This document shows positions 45,662-55,016 of a stretch of 64,000 bases of DNA, one piece after another. Origin of the DNA: Prochlorococcus marinus str. MIT 0917. Lineage in GTDB: Bacteria; Cyanobacteriota; Cyanobacteriia; PCC-6307; Cyanobiaceae. The stretch lies in contig NZ_CP114784.1 of the NCBI RefSeq assembly GCF_027359575.1, positions 805,819 through 869,818 of the forward strand. The letters run 5' to 3'. The translations under genes and the position numbers were made by a program. The notes below the pieces were generated by a model. That model worked only from the letters and a program-made list of their open reading frames with translations, had not been told where the DNA came from and made no database searches. The stretch's first letter is position 1. Every line of letters starts with the position of its first letter.

Positions 45662-46843
45662 ATGAAAACCTACAATCGTTTTCCTTTAGACCTCATCAGG
45701 GGTAAAGGCTCATGGGTGTGGGACAAAAAAGGTCAGAAATATCTTGATGCTGTGGCTGGTATTGCAACTTGTTCACTTGGCCACAGTGATAAAGCATTAA
45801 TCAAATCCTTATCGAAACAATTAAAAAGACTTCAACATGTATCCAACCTCTACGGGATACCAGAGCAAGAAGAACTGTCTCAATGGTTAACTTCACAAAG
45901 TTTTGCCAAGAGTGTATTTTTTTGTAATAGCGGTGCTGAAGCAAACGAAGCTGCAATTAAATTGGCAAGAAAATATGGACATATAGAACGTAATATCGAC
46001 AATCCAGTAATTCTTTGCTCAAAAGAAAGCTTTCATGGAAGAACACTCGCAGCTGTAAGTGCTACGGGACAACCGAAATATCACAAAGGTTTCGAGCCAA
46101 TGGTTCAGGGATTTCAGTTTTTTTCTTATAACGACAGTGAATCTTTTGAAAATCTATTTGATGATTTAGAAAAAACAGGTCCTCAAATTGCAGCTGTATT
46201 TATTGAACCGATACAAGGTGAGGGAGGAATAAATATTGGGGAAAAATCATTTTTTGAGCTCCTAAGAAAAAAATGTACCCACAGCAATGTTTTATTGATA
46301 TTTGACGAAGTCCAAACTGGAATGGGAAGGACAGGTACTCTTTGGGGATATGAGCAACTGGGGATTGAACCTGATGTTTTCACACTAGCCAAAGGGCTTG
46401 GTGGAGGACATGCCATTGGAGCTCTATTGGTTAATCAATTAGCTGATATCTTTCAGCCCGGTGATCATGCCAGCACTTTTGGAGGGAATCCTTTCGCTTG
46501 TAGAGCAGCTCTAACCGTTGGGAAAGAAATACAAAAAAGAGATCTCCTAAATAAAGTTACCGAGAGAGGTGCTCAATTAAAAGAAGGATTGATTAAACTT
46601 TCAAATAAATATTCAGACATATTTATTTCCACTCGAGGCGTTGGGCTTATTCAAGGTCTCGTTATAAAAGACAATATCAAAACAACATCTCTTGATATTG
46701 TCAAATCCGCCTTAGAAGAGAAACTACTTCTAGTATCAGCTGGTGTAAAAGTATTAAGGATAGTCCCTCCTTTAACTATTACAAAAAAAGAAATCAACGA
46801 GCTTTTATCGAGACTGGACAAATGTCTGATGAAACTTTCATAG
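45662..46843 (+). CDS. argD: Acetylornithine aminotransferase
   Basis: A PLP enzyme of arginine synthesis that interconverts acetylornithine and its semialdehyde. The start ATG 45662 gives 393 residues beginning MKTYNRFPLDLIRGKGSWVW, as in other cyanobacteria. Seen: FFCNSGAEANEAAIKLARK, LLIFDEVQTGMGRTG and the PLP-lysine box FTLAKGLGGG, then STFGGNPFACRAA. The frame stays open upstream through tRNA-Leu, but that cannot be coding. Its 3' end overlaps folC by 22 bp. Confidence 0.96.
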   Translation: MKTYNRFPLDLIRGKGSWVWDKKGQKYLDAVAGIATCSLGHSDKALIKSLSKQLKRLQHVSNLYGIPEQEELSQWLTSQSFAKSVFFCNSGAEANEAAIKLARKYGHIERNIDNPVILCSKESFHGRTLAAVSATGQPKYHKGFEPMVQGFQFFSYNDSESFENLFDDLEKTGPQIAAVFIEPIQGEGGINIGEKSFFELLRKKCTHSNVLLIFDEVQTGMGRTGTLWGYEQLGIEPDVFTLAKGLGGGHAIGALLVNQLADIFQPGDHASTFGGNPFACRAALTVGKEIQKRDLLNKVTERGAQLKEGLIKLSNKYSDIFISTRGVGLIQGLVIKDNIKTTSLDIVKSALEEKLLLVSAGVKVLRIVPPLTITKKEINELLSRLDKCLMKLS

Positions 46844-48060
46844 AACAATCGAATTTCATTTTTGAAAGCAAGAGCAAAGAATATAAAGATATGAATCTGG
46901 GCATAGATCGTATGTCATTGGCTATTAACGACATGGGAGATCCCTGCAAAGAAACACCTGCTATTCACATAGCAGGAACAAATGGCAAAGGCTCTATTGC
47001 GGCTTTTATTAATAGTGTTCTTAGCTTAGTTAATATCAAAACTGGAGTTACAACTTCCCCCCATTTAGTTGATTGGGTCGAGAGAATATGTATCAACAAG
47101 ACTCCAATATCAAAAGAAGAATTTCAATCATTAAGTCTGTCTCTTTCTCCAATTGCAAAAAAATATAGCTTGACACCTTTTGAATATCTTATTGCAATAG
47201 CACTTAAATATTTTACTTTAAGGGAAGTTGAACTTCTTATCCTTGAAGTAGGGCTTGGAGGTAGACTTGATGCAACAACCGCGCATCAATATAGACCTAT
47301 TATTGCATTTGGAGCTATTGGGCTTGATCACTGTGAATACTTAGGCAATAGTCTAGAAAAAATAGCTATCGAGAAGGCAGCTGTAATAACTACAAAAAGT
47401 ACTGTCATTACAGCTACTCAACACAATATTGTAAAAAGAGTTTTCGAAGAAACTGCCAAAAGGAAACAAGCAGTCATTCATTGGGTAGATCCAATTCCAT
47501 CAGACTGGGAACTCGGCTTATCAGGAGCAATCCAAAAAGAAAATGCAGCTGTAGCCAAAGGGGTTATTGAATCCTTAAAAAATATTGGATGGAATATTTC
47601 TGAGGGGCAACTTCGAGAAGGCTTATCTCTTGCCAAATGGCCTGGAAGACTCCAAACAACAAAATGGGAAGGGATGCCCATAGTTGTTGATGGCGCACAT
47701 AATCCTCATGCGGCTAAGCAATTATCAATTGAAAGAGACGCATGGACAGATCAAGAAAGTGGAATTATTTGGATACTAGGGATTCAAAAAAGAAAAGACA
47801 TGATAGGCATTTTGCATAAGCTAATTAGAGAAAAAGATTTAGCTTGGATAGTTCCTGTTCCAGGCCAACAGAGCTGGTCTAAAGATCAAATTTTAAGCTT
47901 TTGCCCTGAATTCAAAGACCAAATCAAAGAAGCTCTTAGAGTGGAAGATGTTTTATCTGCACTTAAAAAACAACCTAGATGGCCATCTCCACCACCTATC
48001 ATTTCAGGATCGCTATATTTAATAGGTGATCTTTTTCAAAGGAAAATATTGACAAGTTAA
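46822..48060 (+). CDS. folC: Folylpolyglutamate/dihydrofolate synthase
   Basis: It adds glutamate to dihydropteroate and folates. The 412-residue Mur-ligase-like enzyme has the P-loop IAGTNGKGSIAAFI, the omega loop TSPHLVDWVERICIN, EVGLGGRLDATTA and GLDHCEYLGNS, then the C-terminal VVDGAHNPHAAKQL. The start ATG 46822 lies within argD, so the two are translationally linked. It converges with the FAD oxidase gene. Confidence 0.95.
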   Translation: MSDETFIEQSNFIFESKSKEYKDMNLGIDRMSLAINDMGDPCKETPAIHIAGTNGKGSIAAFINSVLSLVNIKTGVTTSPHLVDWVERICINKTPISKEEFQSLSLSLSPIAKKYSLTPFEYLIAIALKYFTLREVELLILEVGLGGRLDATTAHQYRPIIAFGAIGLDHCEYLGNSLEKIAIEKAAVITTKSTVITATQHNIVKRVFEETAKRKQAVIHWVDPIPSDWELGLSGAIQKENAAVAKGVIESLKNIGWNISEGQLREGLSLAKWPGRLQTTKWEGMPIVVDGAHNPHAAKQLSIERDAWTDQESGIIWILGIQKRKDMIGILHKLIREKDLAWIVPVPGQQSWSKDQILSFCPEFKDQIKEALRVEDVLSALKKQPRWPSPPPIISGSLYLIGDLFQRKILTS

Positions 48061-48081
48061 ATTGTTTAATAAGCAATTAAA

Positions 48082-49434
48082 TCAATTGCCTTTAAGATTC
48101 CACCCTTTGAGTTTACCTGGATTGAGAATCCCTTTTGGATCAAAATTACTCTTAGCTTGCACTTGATCAGAATCAATTACACCTAAGCCTCCATCTTCAA
48201 CAGTGATTGTATGCGGATTAAAAATCACTGCACCAAGGTCTCTACATTGACTGATTAATTGATTCATAGCCTCTTCACCTTGCCATTTCACAAGTGGGAG
48301 TGAAGCTATTCTTTGAACTCCATTTTGACGAACACATTCCAAATGCCATAAAAGATTGAATCCCCACTCGGATTTCAATTTTCTCATCATTTCAGATTCA
48401 GGCTGAGGAAGAAGCATTTGCAAATAGGTCCAATCAGGATCAATGCCACGCATATGTAAAGTTGTATGGTTCCAAGAAAGCTCTCGAAGGCCTTTCCCAG
48501 CCTTCAGGTTTTCCGGACCTAAATCATCAAAATCTGCACCAGCCGACTTTGCAAGTCGCTCAATTGTACTAACACCATCAGGCGAGACCAACAATAAAAT
48601 CCTATGTTTGCCTGAAGGCTTACCAGACCAATGCGGAAGACAATTAACAATTTCTTTCTCGAATAAGGTTCCCAAATAAAGCTCTAGTGCAGCACAATTA
48701 ACTTTGGATAACAAGTCAACAGCCTGATCCCAATCAAAACAATCGACAACTATTTGTTGCCATTCAACAAATGGAGTAGTTGTTAATGTCAACGCAGTAA
48801 TAATTCCGTTAGTGCCATAAGCATGGTTCAATGCCTCAGAAGTATTTGCGTTCAATTCTAGTTTTCTTGGAGACTCCTCAGTAGTTATTATTTCTAAGGA
48901 TTGCAAATGGCCAGGATCTCGCAGGAAGCCCCAACGAACGGATCCAATCCCACCTGAACCACCAGCAATGAAGCCGCCAACAGAGGCGCTTCTCCATGTA
49001 CTTGGTAGCAACCGTAATTGACGGCCATATTTAATCAACTCATCATTGATATCTCTAAGCAAACAACCAGATTCAACTGTGATTTCACCTGATTTTAAAT
49101 CGAAATTTCTAATTTTCTTAAGGCCAGACATAACCATAACTACTCCACCTTCAAGGGGAACACTCTGCCCATAGTTCCCTGTTCCTGAGCCTCTAAGGGT
49201 CAAAGGAGTTGAGTGCTTATTACAAATTCGAGCAACATCAATAATTACATCTACTGAAAGTGGTCGGACAACTATGTCAGCCAAGCAATCTTTCAATTCA
49301 TTAATCAATATTGGTGAATAATCAAAGAAATCTTTAGAGAACCTTTTTAAATCACTAGTTTTTTGATAGATCTCTAGATGAGATACTTGTTTTAGTTCAC
49401 TTAATAGCAATTCTATTTTCTCTTTACTAGTCAT
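48082..49434 (-). CDS. FAD-binding oxidase (glycolate-oxidase/D-lactate dehydrogenase-like)
   Basis: A flavin oxidoreductase of about 450 residues with an N-terminal PCMH-type FAD domain: IVVRPLSVDVIIDVARICNK, TLRGSGTGNYGQSVPLEGGV and GGFIAGGSGGIGS. The C-terminal part ends FDPKGILNPGKL, typical of the GlcD/VAO family. The substrate is probably an alpha-hydroxy acid; it is not defined. I chose ATG 49434 (MTSKEKIELL); the frame is open 15 residues earlier, but that would overlap the previous gene by 53 bp instead of 8 bp. Confidence 0.85.
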   Translation of the reverse strand: MTSKEKIELLLSELKQVSHLEIYQKTSDLKRFSKDFFDYSPILINELKDCLADIVVRPLSVDVIIDVARICNKHSTPLTLRGSGTGNYGQSVPLEGGVVMVMSGLKKIRNFDLKSGEITVESGCLLRDINDELIKYGRQLRLLPSTWRSASVGGFIAGGSGGIGSVRWGFLRDPGHLQSLEIITTEESPRKLELNANTSEALNHAYGTNGIITALTLTTTPFVEWQQIVVDCFDWDQAVDLLSKVNCAALELYLGTLFEKEIVNCLPHWSGKPSGKHRILLLVSPDGVSTIERLAKSAGADFDDLGPENLKAGKGLRELSWNHTTLHMRGIDPDWTYLQMLLPQPESEMMRKLKSEWGFNLLWHLECVRQNGVQRIASLPLVKWQGEEAMNQLISQCRDLGAVIFNPHTITVEDGGLGVIDSDQVQAKSNFDPKGILNPGKLKGWNLKGN

Positions 49435-50746
49435 GACTCTTGATTTGTGAATGTTGTTTTTTGTTTTTAGGCAATTCATTCAAGAATTCACCATTAACTA
49501 CTACTCTTCGTTTAGGTTTATGAGACAAAGCTTTTACCCAACTATTTGAATCTAACAAAATAAAATCGGCAGGGCTTCCCTTTTGAAAAAGGCCATCCCA
49601 TTTAAGGCTAAGTAAATCTGCTGGAGACCAAGTAAATGGAGAGAGGCCCAATCTGTCCCAGGGAGATAGATGAGCAATTGGCATGGACAAAGTCATTAAA
49701 TGAATTGGATCAAAATTAGACAAAGGGAACCATGAATCATTTATATTGTCTCCTCCTACAGATACATCGACTCCTGCTTTTTGAAGTTGAAAAATTGGTG
49801 CTAGTGGTCTTTTAGTTAAAGTGGATCGATCTTTTCTTCCTAAAAGCCAAGAATTAGTTAATGGTAAAGCAACAACTTTTAATCTGTTCTTAGCCATTTT
49901 GTTCGCTAAAAATGAAATCTCTTTTTCTCTTAACAAGCCCATGCTGCTTAGATGACTACAAGTTATTGATATATCATTTTTAACTTGGCCTAATACTTCT
50001 AGAAGTAATTTTAATCCCCCAGCTTGGCAGAATTGAGACTCATCAATATGAAGATCAATATCACACTTAAGTCTATTTGCAAGTTGCACTAGGTGAAGTA
50101 AGGACTTAAAAGTCTTCCTCTTATTGAAAGGAGGCGCTATTACCCCACCTAAGAGATCTCCATTTAGAGCAACTCTTTGAGCTAAACGCTCACCTTCATC
50201 ACTTTGCCAAAAATCTAATGGAACCAAAGCCACAAACTGTAAAAAACATTTCTCTTGCCATTTTGTTCTAATACTTTCTATCAGATCCCAATCTCTCATT
50301 GCTGTCTCTCCAAAGCTGTCTATATGAGATCTAATTGCCCTGATCCCATTAACAAGAGCTAGATTGAGACACTTTTCAACTCTGAAAATTAATTCTTCTT
50401 CGGACCTCAATTCATATTCACGGAGATTTGCTGCTAGAGCATCTTGATAACTACCCCTCAAGTTAGGTGAACGTGACCATGAAAATGCTTTATCTATATG
50501 AGCATGAGGTTCCGCAAATCTTGGCAGAAGGATTTCCTCCGGAACTTTAGATGTTTCGCTTAAACCCTTAATAGAGGTAATCGTTCCATCCCTCCACTCA
50601 ATTTGAATAGAGGACAAGCCTTCTTGATCAATTGATGTTCCTAAAACATCCTTTCCATTGCCAATCAAACATCTTGGGACAAGAACATCTACGCGCCCAG
50701 ACTTTGGAGGACTTGCAATCAATTCAACATCTTTTGCGAAATTCAC
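49427..50746 (-). CDS. Amidohydrolase family protein (cytosine deaminase-like)
   Basis: A 439-residue metal-dependent hydrolase of the CodA-like group. The metal sites are visible: EPHAHIDK (His-x-His), DIDLHIDES, TCSHLSSMG and GGDNINDSWFP with the late Asp. It probably hydrolyses a C-N bond in a nucleobase-like or cyclic amide substrate. The FAD oxidase overlaps its 3' end by 8 bp, so the pair is likely one operon and may share a pathway; the substrate cannot be read from sequence. Confidence 0.85.
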   Translation of the reverse strand: MNFAKDVELIASPPKSGRVDVLVPRCLIGNGKDVLGTSIDQEGLSSIQIEWRDGTITSIKGLSETSKVPEEILLPRFAEPHAHIDKAFSWSRSPNLRGSYQDALAANLREYELRSEEELIFRVEKCLNLALVNGIRAIRSHIDSFGETAMRDWDLIESIRTKWQEKCFLQFVALVPLDFWQSDEGERLAQRVALNGDLLGGVIAPPFNKRKTFKSLLHLVQLANRLKCDIDLHIDESQFCQAGGLKLLLEVLGQVKNDISITCSHLSSMGLLREKEISFLANKMAKNRLKVVALPLTNSWLLGRKDRSTLTKRPLAPIFQLQKAGVDVSVGGDNINDSWFPLSNFDPIHLMTLSMPIAHLSPWDRLGLSPFTWSPADLLSLKWDGLFQKGSPADFILLDSNSWVKALSHKPKRRVVVNGEFLNELPKNKKQHSQIKSHD

Positions 50747-50896
50747 TTTTGAATAGATTACAATACCGAACTTTTACTATTACGGGTTCTGCTTACACAG
50801 TAACTTCAATACCTGTCAATTGCGTTTTGATCAAGATATAAAAAGTGATATTTTCAATCCGTACTATCTACAATACTCACAAGCTAATTTTTTTTA

Positions 50897-50911
50897 CCAA
50901 AATCATTTTGG
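50897..50911. repeat. 15-bp perfect inverted repeat
   Basis: CCAAAAT (50897-50903), one base, ATTTTGG (50905-50911). It lies 41 bp upstream of tRNA-His in the divergent gap, after a run of T. It may be a regulator site or a weak terminator for a minus-strand transcript; no gene on that strand is known to end here. Confidence 0.5.
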
Positions 50912-50951
50912 AATTTCAAAATGACAAATCATTGGTAGATTAAAAGCACAA

Positions 50952-51025
50952 GGCGGGCGTCGCCAAGTGGTTAAGGCAGCGGCTTGTGGCGCCGCTATTC
51001 GGGGGTTCGAATCCCCTCGCTCGCC
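50952..51025 (+). tRNA. tRNA-His (anticodon GTG)
   Basis: A cloverleaf with acceptor GCGGGCG (50953-50959) pairing with CGCTCGC (51018-51024), plus the His-specific extra G at 50952 facing C at 51025. The anticodon loop TTGTGGC within GCGGC/GCCGC gives GTG. The T loop TTCGAAT is standard. CCA is not encoded. miaB begins 62 bp downstream. Confidence 0.95.
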
Positions 51026-51087
51026 CTTGAACATTTTTTAGGACAATCTCAAAAATCTTTTTCCCCAAGGAAAAAAATTCATCTGCG

Positions 51088-52479
51088 ATGACAACAACCA
51101 TAGTTCCTACTAAACAAAGCAATTCTTTTAAAAGCCCTAGAGGAAGCTACTGGATTACCACTTTCGGTTGTCAAATGAATAAGGCTGATTCAGAGAGAAT
51201 GTCAGGCATTTTGCAAACGATGGGATATGAGCTTGCAGAAGAGGAACTTAAGGCAGATTTAGTTCTCTACAACACATGTACTATTCGTGATAATGCTGAG
51301 CAGAAAGTTTACAGCTATTTAGGAAGGCAAGCTAGAAGGAAAAAATCAGATCCTAATTTAAAAATTATCATTGCAGGATGCTTAGCTCAACAAGAAGGGG
51401 AAACACTTTTAAGAAGAGTTCCTGAAGTAGATCTTGTAATGGGACCTCAGCATGCAAATCGACTGGAGACTCTTCTTAATCAAGTTGATAACGGACACCA
51501 AGTTTTAGCGACTGATGAACAGCACATTTACGAAGACATTGCGACAGCAAGAAGAGAGAGCGCCATCTGTGGTTGGGTTAACATTATTTATGGATGCAAT
51601 GAGCGATGCACTTATTGCGTAGTCCCGTCAGTTAGAGGTAAAGAACAATCACGAACACCGCAAAGTATTAAACATGAAATAGAAGAATTAGCGAGAATTG
51701 GGTATAAAGAGATAACCCTTTTAGGGCAGAATATAGATGCTTATGGCAGAGACTTTAAAGCTTATGAATTCAATAAATCTGGGCAATTAACACTTTCATA
51801 TTTATTAGAATATATTCATGATATTGAGGGGATAGAGCGTATAAGGTTTGCCACAAGTCATCCTAGGTATTTCACGAAAGAATTAATAGATGTATGTGCA
51901 AAGCTTCCTAAAGTTTGTGAACACTTTCATATCCCAGTCCAAAGTGGAAGTAATAAAATACTAAAAAATATGGGTCGAGGGTATACAGTTCAAACCTATA
52001 AAGAAATTGTCAATTATATAAAACAAATAATGCCTGATTCGTCAATTACTTCTGATGCAATTGTAGCTTTTCCGGGAGAGACGAGAGATCAATTCGAAGA
52101 GACGCTATCACTTATAGAGGATGTTAAATTTGACCTGGTTAATACTGCAGCCTATTCTCCCAGACCAAATACTCCAGCCGCCTTATGGCCTAATCAATTA
52201 TCTGAAAAAATAAAAATAGATCGACTAAGAGAGATTAATAACTTAGTAGAAAAGACTGCGAAGAAAAGAAACTTAAGGTACAAAGACTCCTTACAGGAAA
52301 TACTCGTTGAAAGCATAAATTCTAAAGATAATTCCCAATTACTAGGAAGGACTAGAACAAATCGACTAACATTTTTTCCAAAATCCTCAATTGATAGCAA
52401 ATCACCTCAACCTGGACAAATAGTGAATATAAAAATCAACGAAATACGTCCATTCTCATTAACTGGGAGCTTGTTATAA
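51088..52479 (+). CDS. miaB: tRNA-2-methylthio-N6-dimethylallyladenosine synthase
   Basis: It methylthiolates i6A37 in tRNAs reading UNN codons. The 463-residue protein has the N-terminal cluster cysteines ([25 protein letters not shown]), the radical-SAM triad CNERCTYC and a C-terminal TRAM domain ([19 protein letters not shown]). The start is ATG 51088. ddl follows after 53 bp. Confidence 0.97.
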   Translation: MTTTIVPTKQSNSFKSPRGSYWITTFGCQMNKADSERMSGILQTMGYELAEEELKADLVLYNTCTIRDNAEQKVYSYLGRQARRKKSDPNLKIIIAGCLAQQEGETLLRRVPEVDLVMGPQHANRLETLLNQVDNGHQVLATDEQHIYEDIATARRESAICGWVNIIYGCNERCTYCVVPSVRGKEQSRTPQSIKHEIEELARIGYKEITLLGQNIDAYGRDFKAYEFNKSGQLTLSYLLEYIHDIEGIERIRFATSHPRYFTKELIDVCAKLPKVCEHFHIPVQSGSNKILKNMGRGYTVQTYKEIVNYIKQIMPDSSITSDAIVAFPGETRDQFEETLSLIEDVKFDLVNTAAYSPRPNTPAALWPNQLSEKIKIDRLREINNLVEKTAKKRNLRYKDSLQEILVESINSKDNSQLLGRTRTNRLTFFPKSSIDSKSPQPGQIVNIKINEIRPFSLTGSLL

Positions 52480-52532
52480 ATGTTGATTAATTCAATTAAC
52501 AACGTTTATAGAATATTGAGAACAAAATAGAC

Positions 52533-53594
52533 ATGTCGAATAAAAAGCAAGTTATAGGACTAGTTTTTGGTGGTTATTCAAGTGAACATGAAGTTTCTAT
52601 CAAATCAGCTGAAACTATTTACGTCGCCTTATCTCATTCTTGCAATATTGAACGTTTTATTGTAAATCCAATTTATATAGACAAGAATGGTTTTTGGTCG
52701 GATTCAGAATACTCAAAGTCAATTTTATTAGGAGAAAAGGAATCAACCAAAACAATAAAAAGCAATATAAAGTCTATGAATAATCTCGCTAACTTTCCAG
52801 CAGAAAGTAACAAAGTTGATGTGTGGTTTCCCGCATTGCATGGTCCAAATGGAGAAGATGGAGTTATTCAGGGATTGTTTAAATTAACTGGAAAACCTTT
52901 TGTTGGATCAGGAACTCTAGGTTCATCTTTAGGCATGGATAAAATAGCAATGAAATCTATTTTTAAATCATTTAATCTTCCTCAAGCTCCATATACTTAT
53001 TTACACAAAGTGAATTTATCAGACAAATCATTCATGAAGTCGATATATAATCAAATAGAAGAAATAATAAATTATCCATGTTTTGTAAAGCCAGCCAATC
53101 TGGGCTCTTCTATTGGAATAACTAAAGCATACTCAAAAAAAGAGCTAATTACCGGAATAGAAACTGCAGCAAAATATGATGAAAGAATTATAATAGAAAA
53201 AAATATTGAAGGGAGAGAACTTGAATGTGGAGTATTAGGAAAATCTATAATGAAATCATCAGTTGTTGGCGAAGTTAAATTTCAAACCGATTGGTATACA
53301 TATGAATCCAAATATGATGAGAATCTAAGCAGTACAATTATCCCAGCTGATTTAAACATAGATATAGTTAATAAGATACAAAAGCTAGCTATCGAGGCAT
53401 GTAAAGCTATTAATGCTTATGGCTTGGCGAGAGTCGATTTTTTTTACCAAGAAAGCACGGAACAGATTTTTATAAATGAGGTTAATACCTTGCCAGGCTT
53501 CACTAAAACAAGCATGTACCCAACATTGTGGGAAGCTTCGGGATTAAAACTAGAAAAACTTGTTGCTAGTCTCATAGAAACAGCTAAAGAATGA
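52533..53594 (+). CDS. ddl: D-alanine--D-alanine ligase
   Basis: It makes the D-Ala-D-Ala dipeptide for peptidoglycan. The 353-residue ATP-grasp enzyme has VFGGYSSEHEVSIKSA, LHGPNGEDGVIQGL, FVKPANLGSSIGI and ARVDFFYQ to FINEVNTLPGFTKTSMYP. It is the first gene of a ddl-hypothetical-ftsQ-ftsZ cluster on the plus strand, the cyanobacterial form of the cell-wall/division region. Confidence 0.97.
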   Translation: MSNKKQVIGLVFGGYSSEHEVSIKSAETIYVALSHSCNIERFIVNPIYIDKNGFWSDSEYSKSILLGEKESTKTIKSNIKSMNNLANFPAESNKVDVWFPALHGPNGEDGVIQGLFKLTGKPFVGSGTLGSSLGMDKIAMKSIFKSFNLPQAPYTYLHKVNLSDKSFMKSIYNQIEEIINYPCFVKPANLGSSIGITKAYSKKELITGIETAAKYDERIIIEKNIEGRELECGVLGKSIMKSSVVGEVKFQTDWYTYESKYDENLSSTIIPADLNIDIVNKIQKLAIEACKAINAYGLARVDFFYQESTEQIFINEVNTLPGFTKTSMYPTLWEASGLKLEKLVASLIETAKE

Positions 53595-53630
53595 ATTAAC
53601 CATGACATTTTTAGATCTATTTTTCAAAAA

Positions 53631-54041
53631 ATGATTCACGGTCTCCTTTGGTTGCCATTATTGATGGCTTTTATTCTCATAGCTTCCCTTGGCTGGATAG
53701 AGAGAAGGCGACAGAATCTCTATCTGATTTGGGCTAAAGGTTCAGAGCTCGCCAAGCTTGATGGGACAGGAGCTGCTCGATTAAAAGCTGGCATTTTATG
53801 CTGGAGCAGCTTTGAGGCTGGCAGCTTCAAGGAGGAAGCAACTTTCGAAGTTAAGAAATTAGAAATGGTTGAGCTGATGGCTCTCAGTTCAGGTGAAGCA
53901 CCACTGACAAAAGAATCTGAAGGACGTTGTCGACTCAGGCTTGTTGGCTCAGGGAGAGAAATAGATGTGCCTTTTTCAGATGCTGAGCGTGCTCGTCAAT
54001 GGATGGACAAACTTATGTCAAGAGCAAGATGCGACCTTTGA
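53631..54041 (+). CDS. Membrane-anchored hypothetical protein in division cluster, 136 aa
   Basis: One N-terminal membrane helix (LLWLPLLMAFILIASLGWI) is followed by a basic stop and a soluble beta-rich domain (about 40-136), with LRLVGSGREIDVPFSDAERA near the end. I do not recognise a named family; such a gene often precedes ftsQ in marine picocyanobacteria, as I recall. Its place between ddl and ftsQ, overlapping the latter by 13 bp, suggests a cell-envelope or division role, unproven. Confidence 0.75.
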   Translation: MIHGLLWLPLLMAFILIASLGWIERRRQNLYLIWAKGSELAKLDGTGAARLKAGILCWSSFEAGSFKEEATFEVKKLEMVELMALSSGEAPLTKESEGRCRLRLVGSGREIDVPFSDAERARQWMDKLMSRARCDL

Positions 54042-54859
54042 AATCAAATAAAAGGAAAAACAGAAAATTAATTAAAAATAACCGAATATCAACTAAAAAA
54101 GTCTCGAATATTTTTCAAAATAAAGATTTTCTAATTGAAATTTGGCAATTAATTTTTTTTTCAAGCACTTCAATTTTTCTGATTCTTACATTTTTAAACC
54201 AAGCATGGAAACCAATAAGTTTTGATCAAACTAAAATCACAGGTCTCTCTGGAATATCAAAAAACGATCTCAAACAAACAACTAGTATTTTTTATCCTAG
54301 AAATTTGTTGGAATTAAATCCCAAAGAAATTGAATCCTATTTAATAAAAAAGCTTCCTATTAAAGGAGTTTCAGTAAGTAGAAAGTTTTTCCCTCCCGAA
54401 ATTCATCTAAATATTTTAGAAAGAGAGCCAATAGCTTTTGCCAGTCGTCTTCTTTCAAACAATATTGAAAAAGGAATGATTGATATTGAAGGATCGTGGA
54501 TACCTCTTCAATTCTTAAATAAATCAAAGCAAAATCAAATTAAATTATCTATAGAAAATTGGAATCCAAATAAAAAAAAGGAAATTATTTTAATAATTAA
54601 AAATAGATTTATTTTTCAAAGTCCTCTTCAAAAAATCAAAATAGATCCTCTTCAAGAAATCAGCATAAAAACCGAGCACTTCGATTCAGTCCTTTTAGGC
54701 TCAGGAACTGATCGTTTAATTGAGCAAATAAATAAACTCAACCAGCTACAAAAATCATTACCAAATCTTTTAATCAACACAAAAGTAAAAATCGTGGATC
54801 TTAGAGATCCAAGCAAACCAGAATTAAAAATAGAAAAAATACTGGATGATGAGAGGTAA
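54029..54859 (+). CDS. ftsQ: Cell division protein FtsQ/DivIB-like
   Basis: A bitopic division protein linking the early and late divisome. About 276 residues from ATG 54029: a very basic N-terminal tail (KSNKRKNRKLIKNNR), one membrane helix (IWQLIFFSSTSIFLILTFL), a POTRA domain (KITGLSGISKNDLKQ, then KLPIKGVSVSRKFFPPEIHL) and the FtsQ beta domain. An upstream ATG at 53999 would add 10 residues but overlap the previous gene more. ftsZ follows after 157 bp. Confidence 0.87.
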   Translation: MRPLKSNKRKNRKLIKNNRISTKKVSNIFQNKDFLIEIWQLIFFSSTSIFLILTFLNQAWKPISFDQTKITGLSGISKNDLKQTTSIFYPRNLLELNPKEIESYLIKKLPIKGVSVSRKFFPPEIHLNILEREPIAFASRLLSNNIEKGMIDIEGSWIPLQFLNKSKQNQIKLSIENWNPNKKKEIILIIKNRFIFQSPLQKIKIDPLQEISIKTEHFDSVLLGSGTDRLIEQINKLNQLQKSLPNLLINTKVKIVDLRDPSKPELKIEKILDDER

Positions 54860-55016
54860 AAGCCTTGCTATGACATGACTTTTTAGAAATGTTTAATATG
54901 CTGTCATCAATTCACGGGCAATCATGGAAATTAATTTGTTAATCAATTTGAACCTATAAGCCAACAGAATTCATGGATGATGTTCATAATGCCCAAAACG
55001 AGTTCTAATCCTGAAT

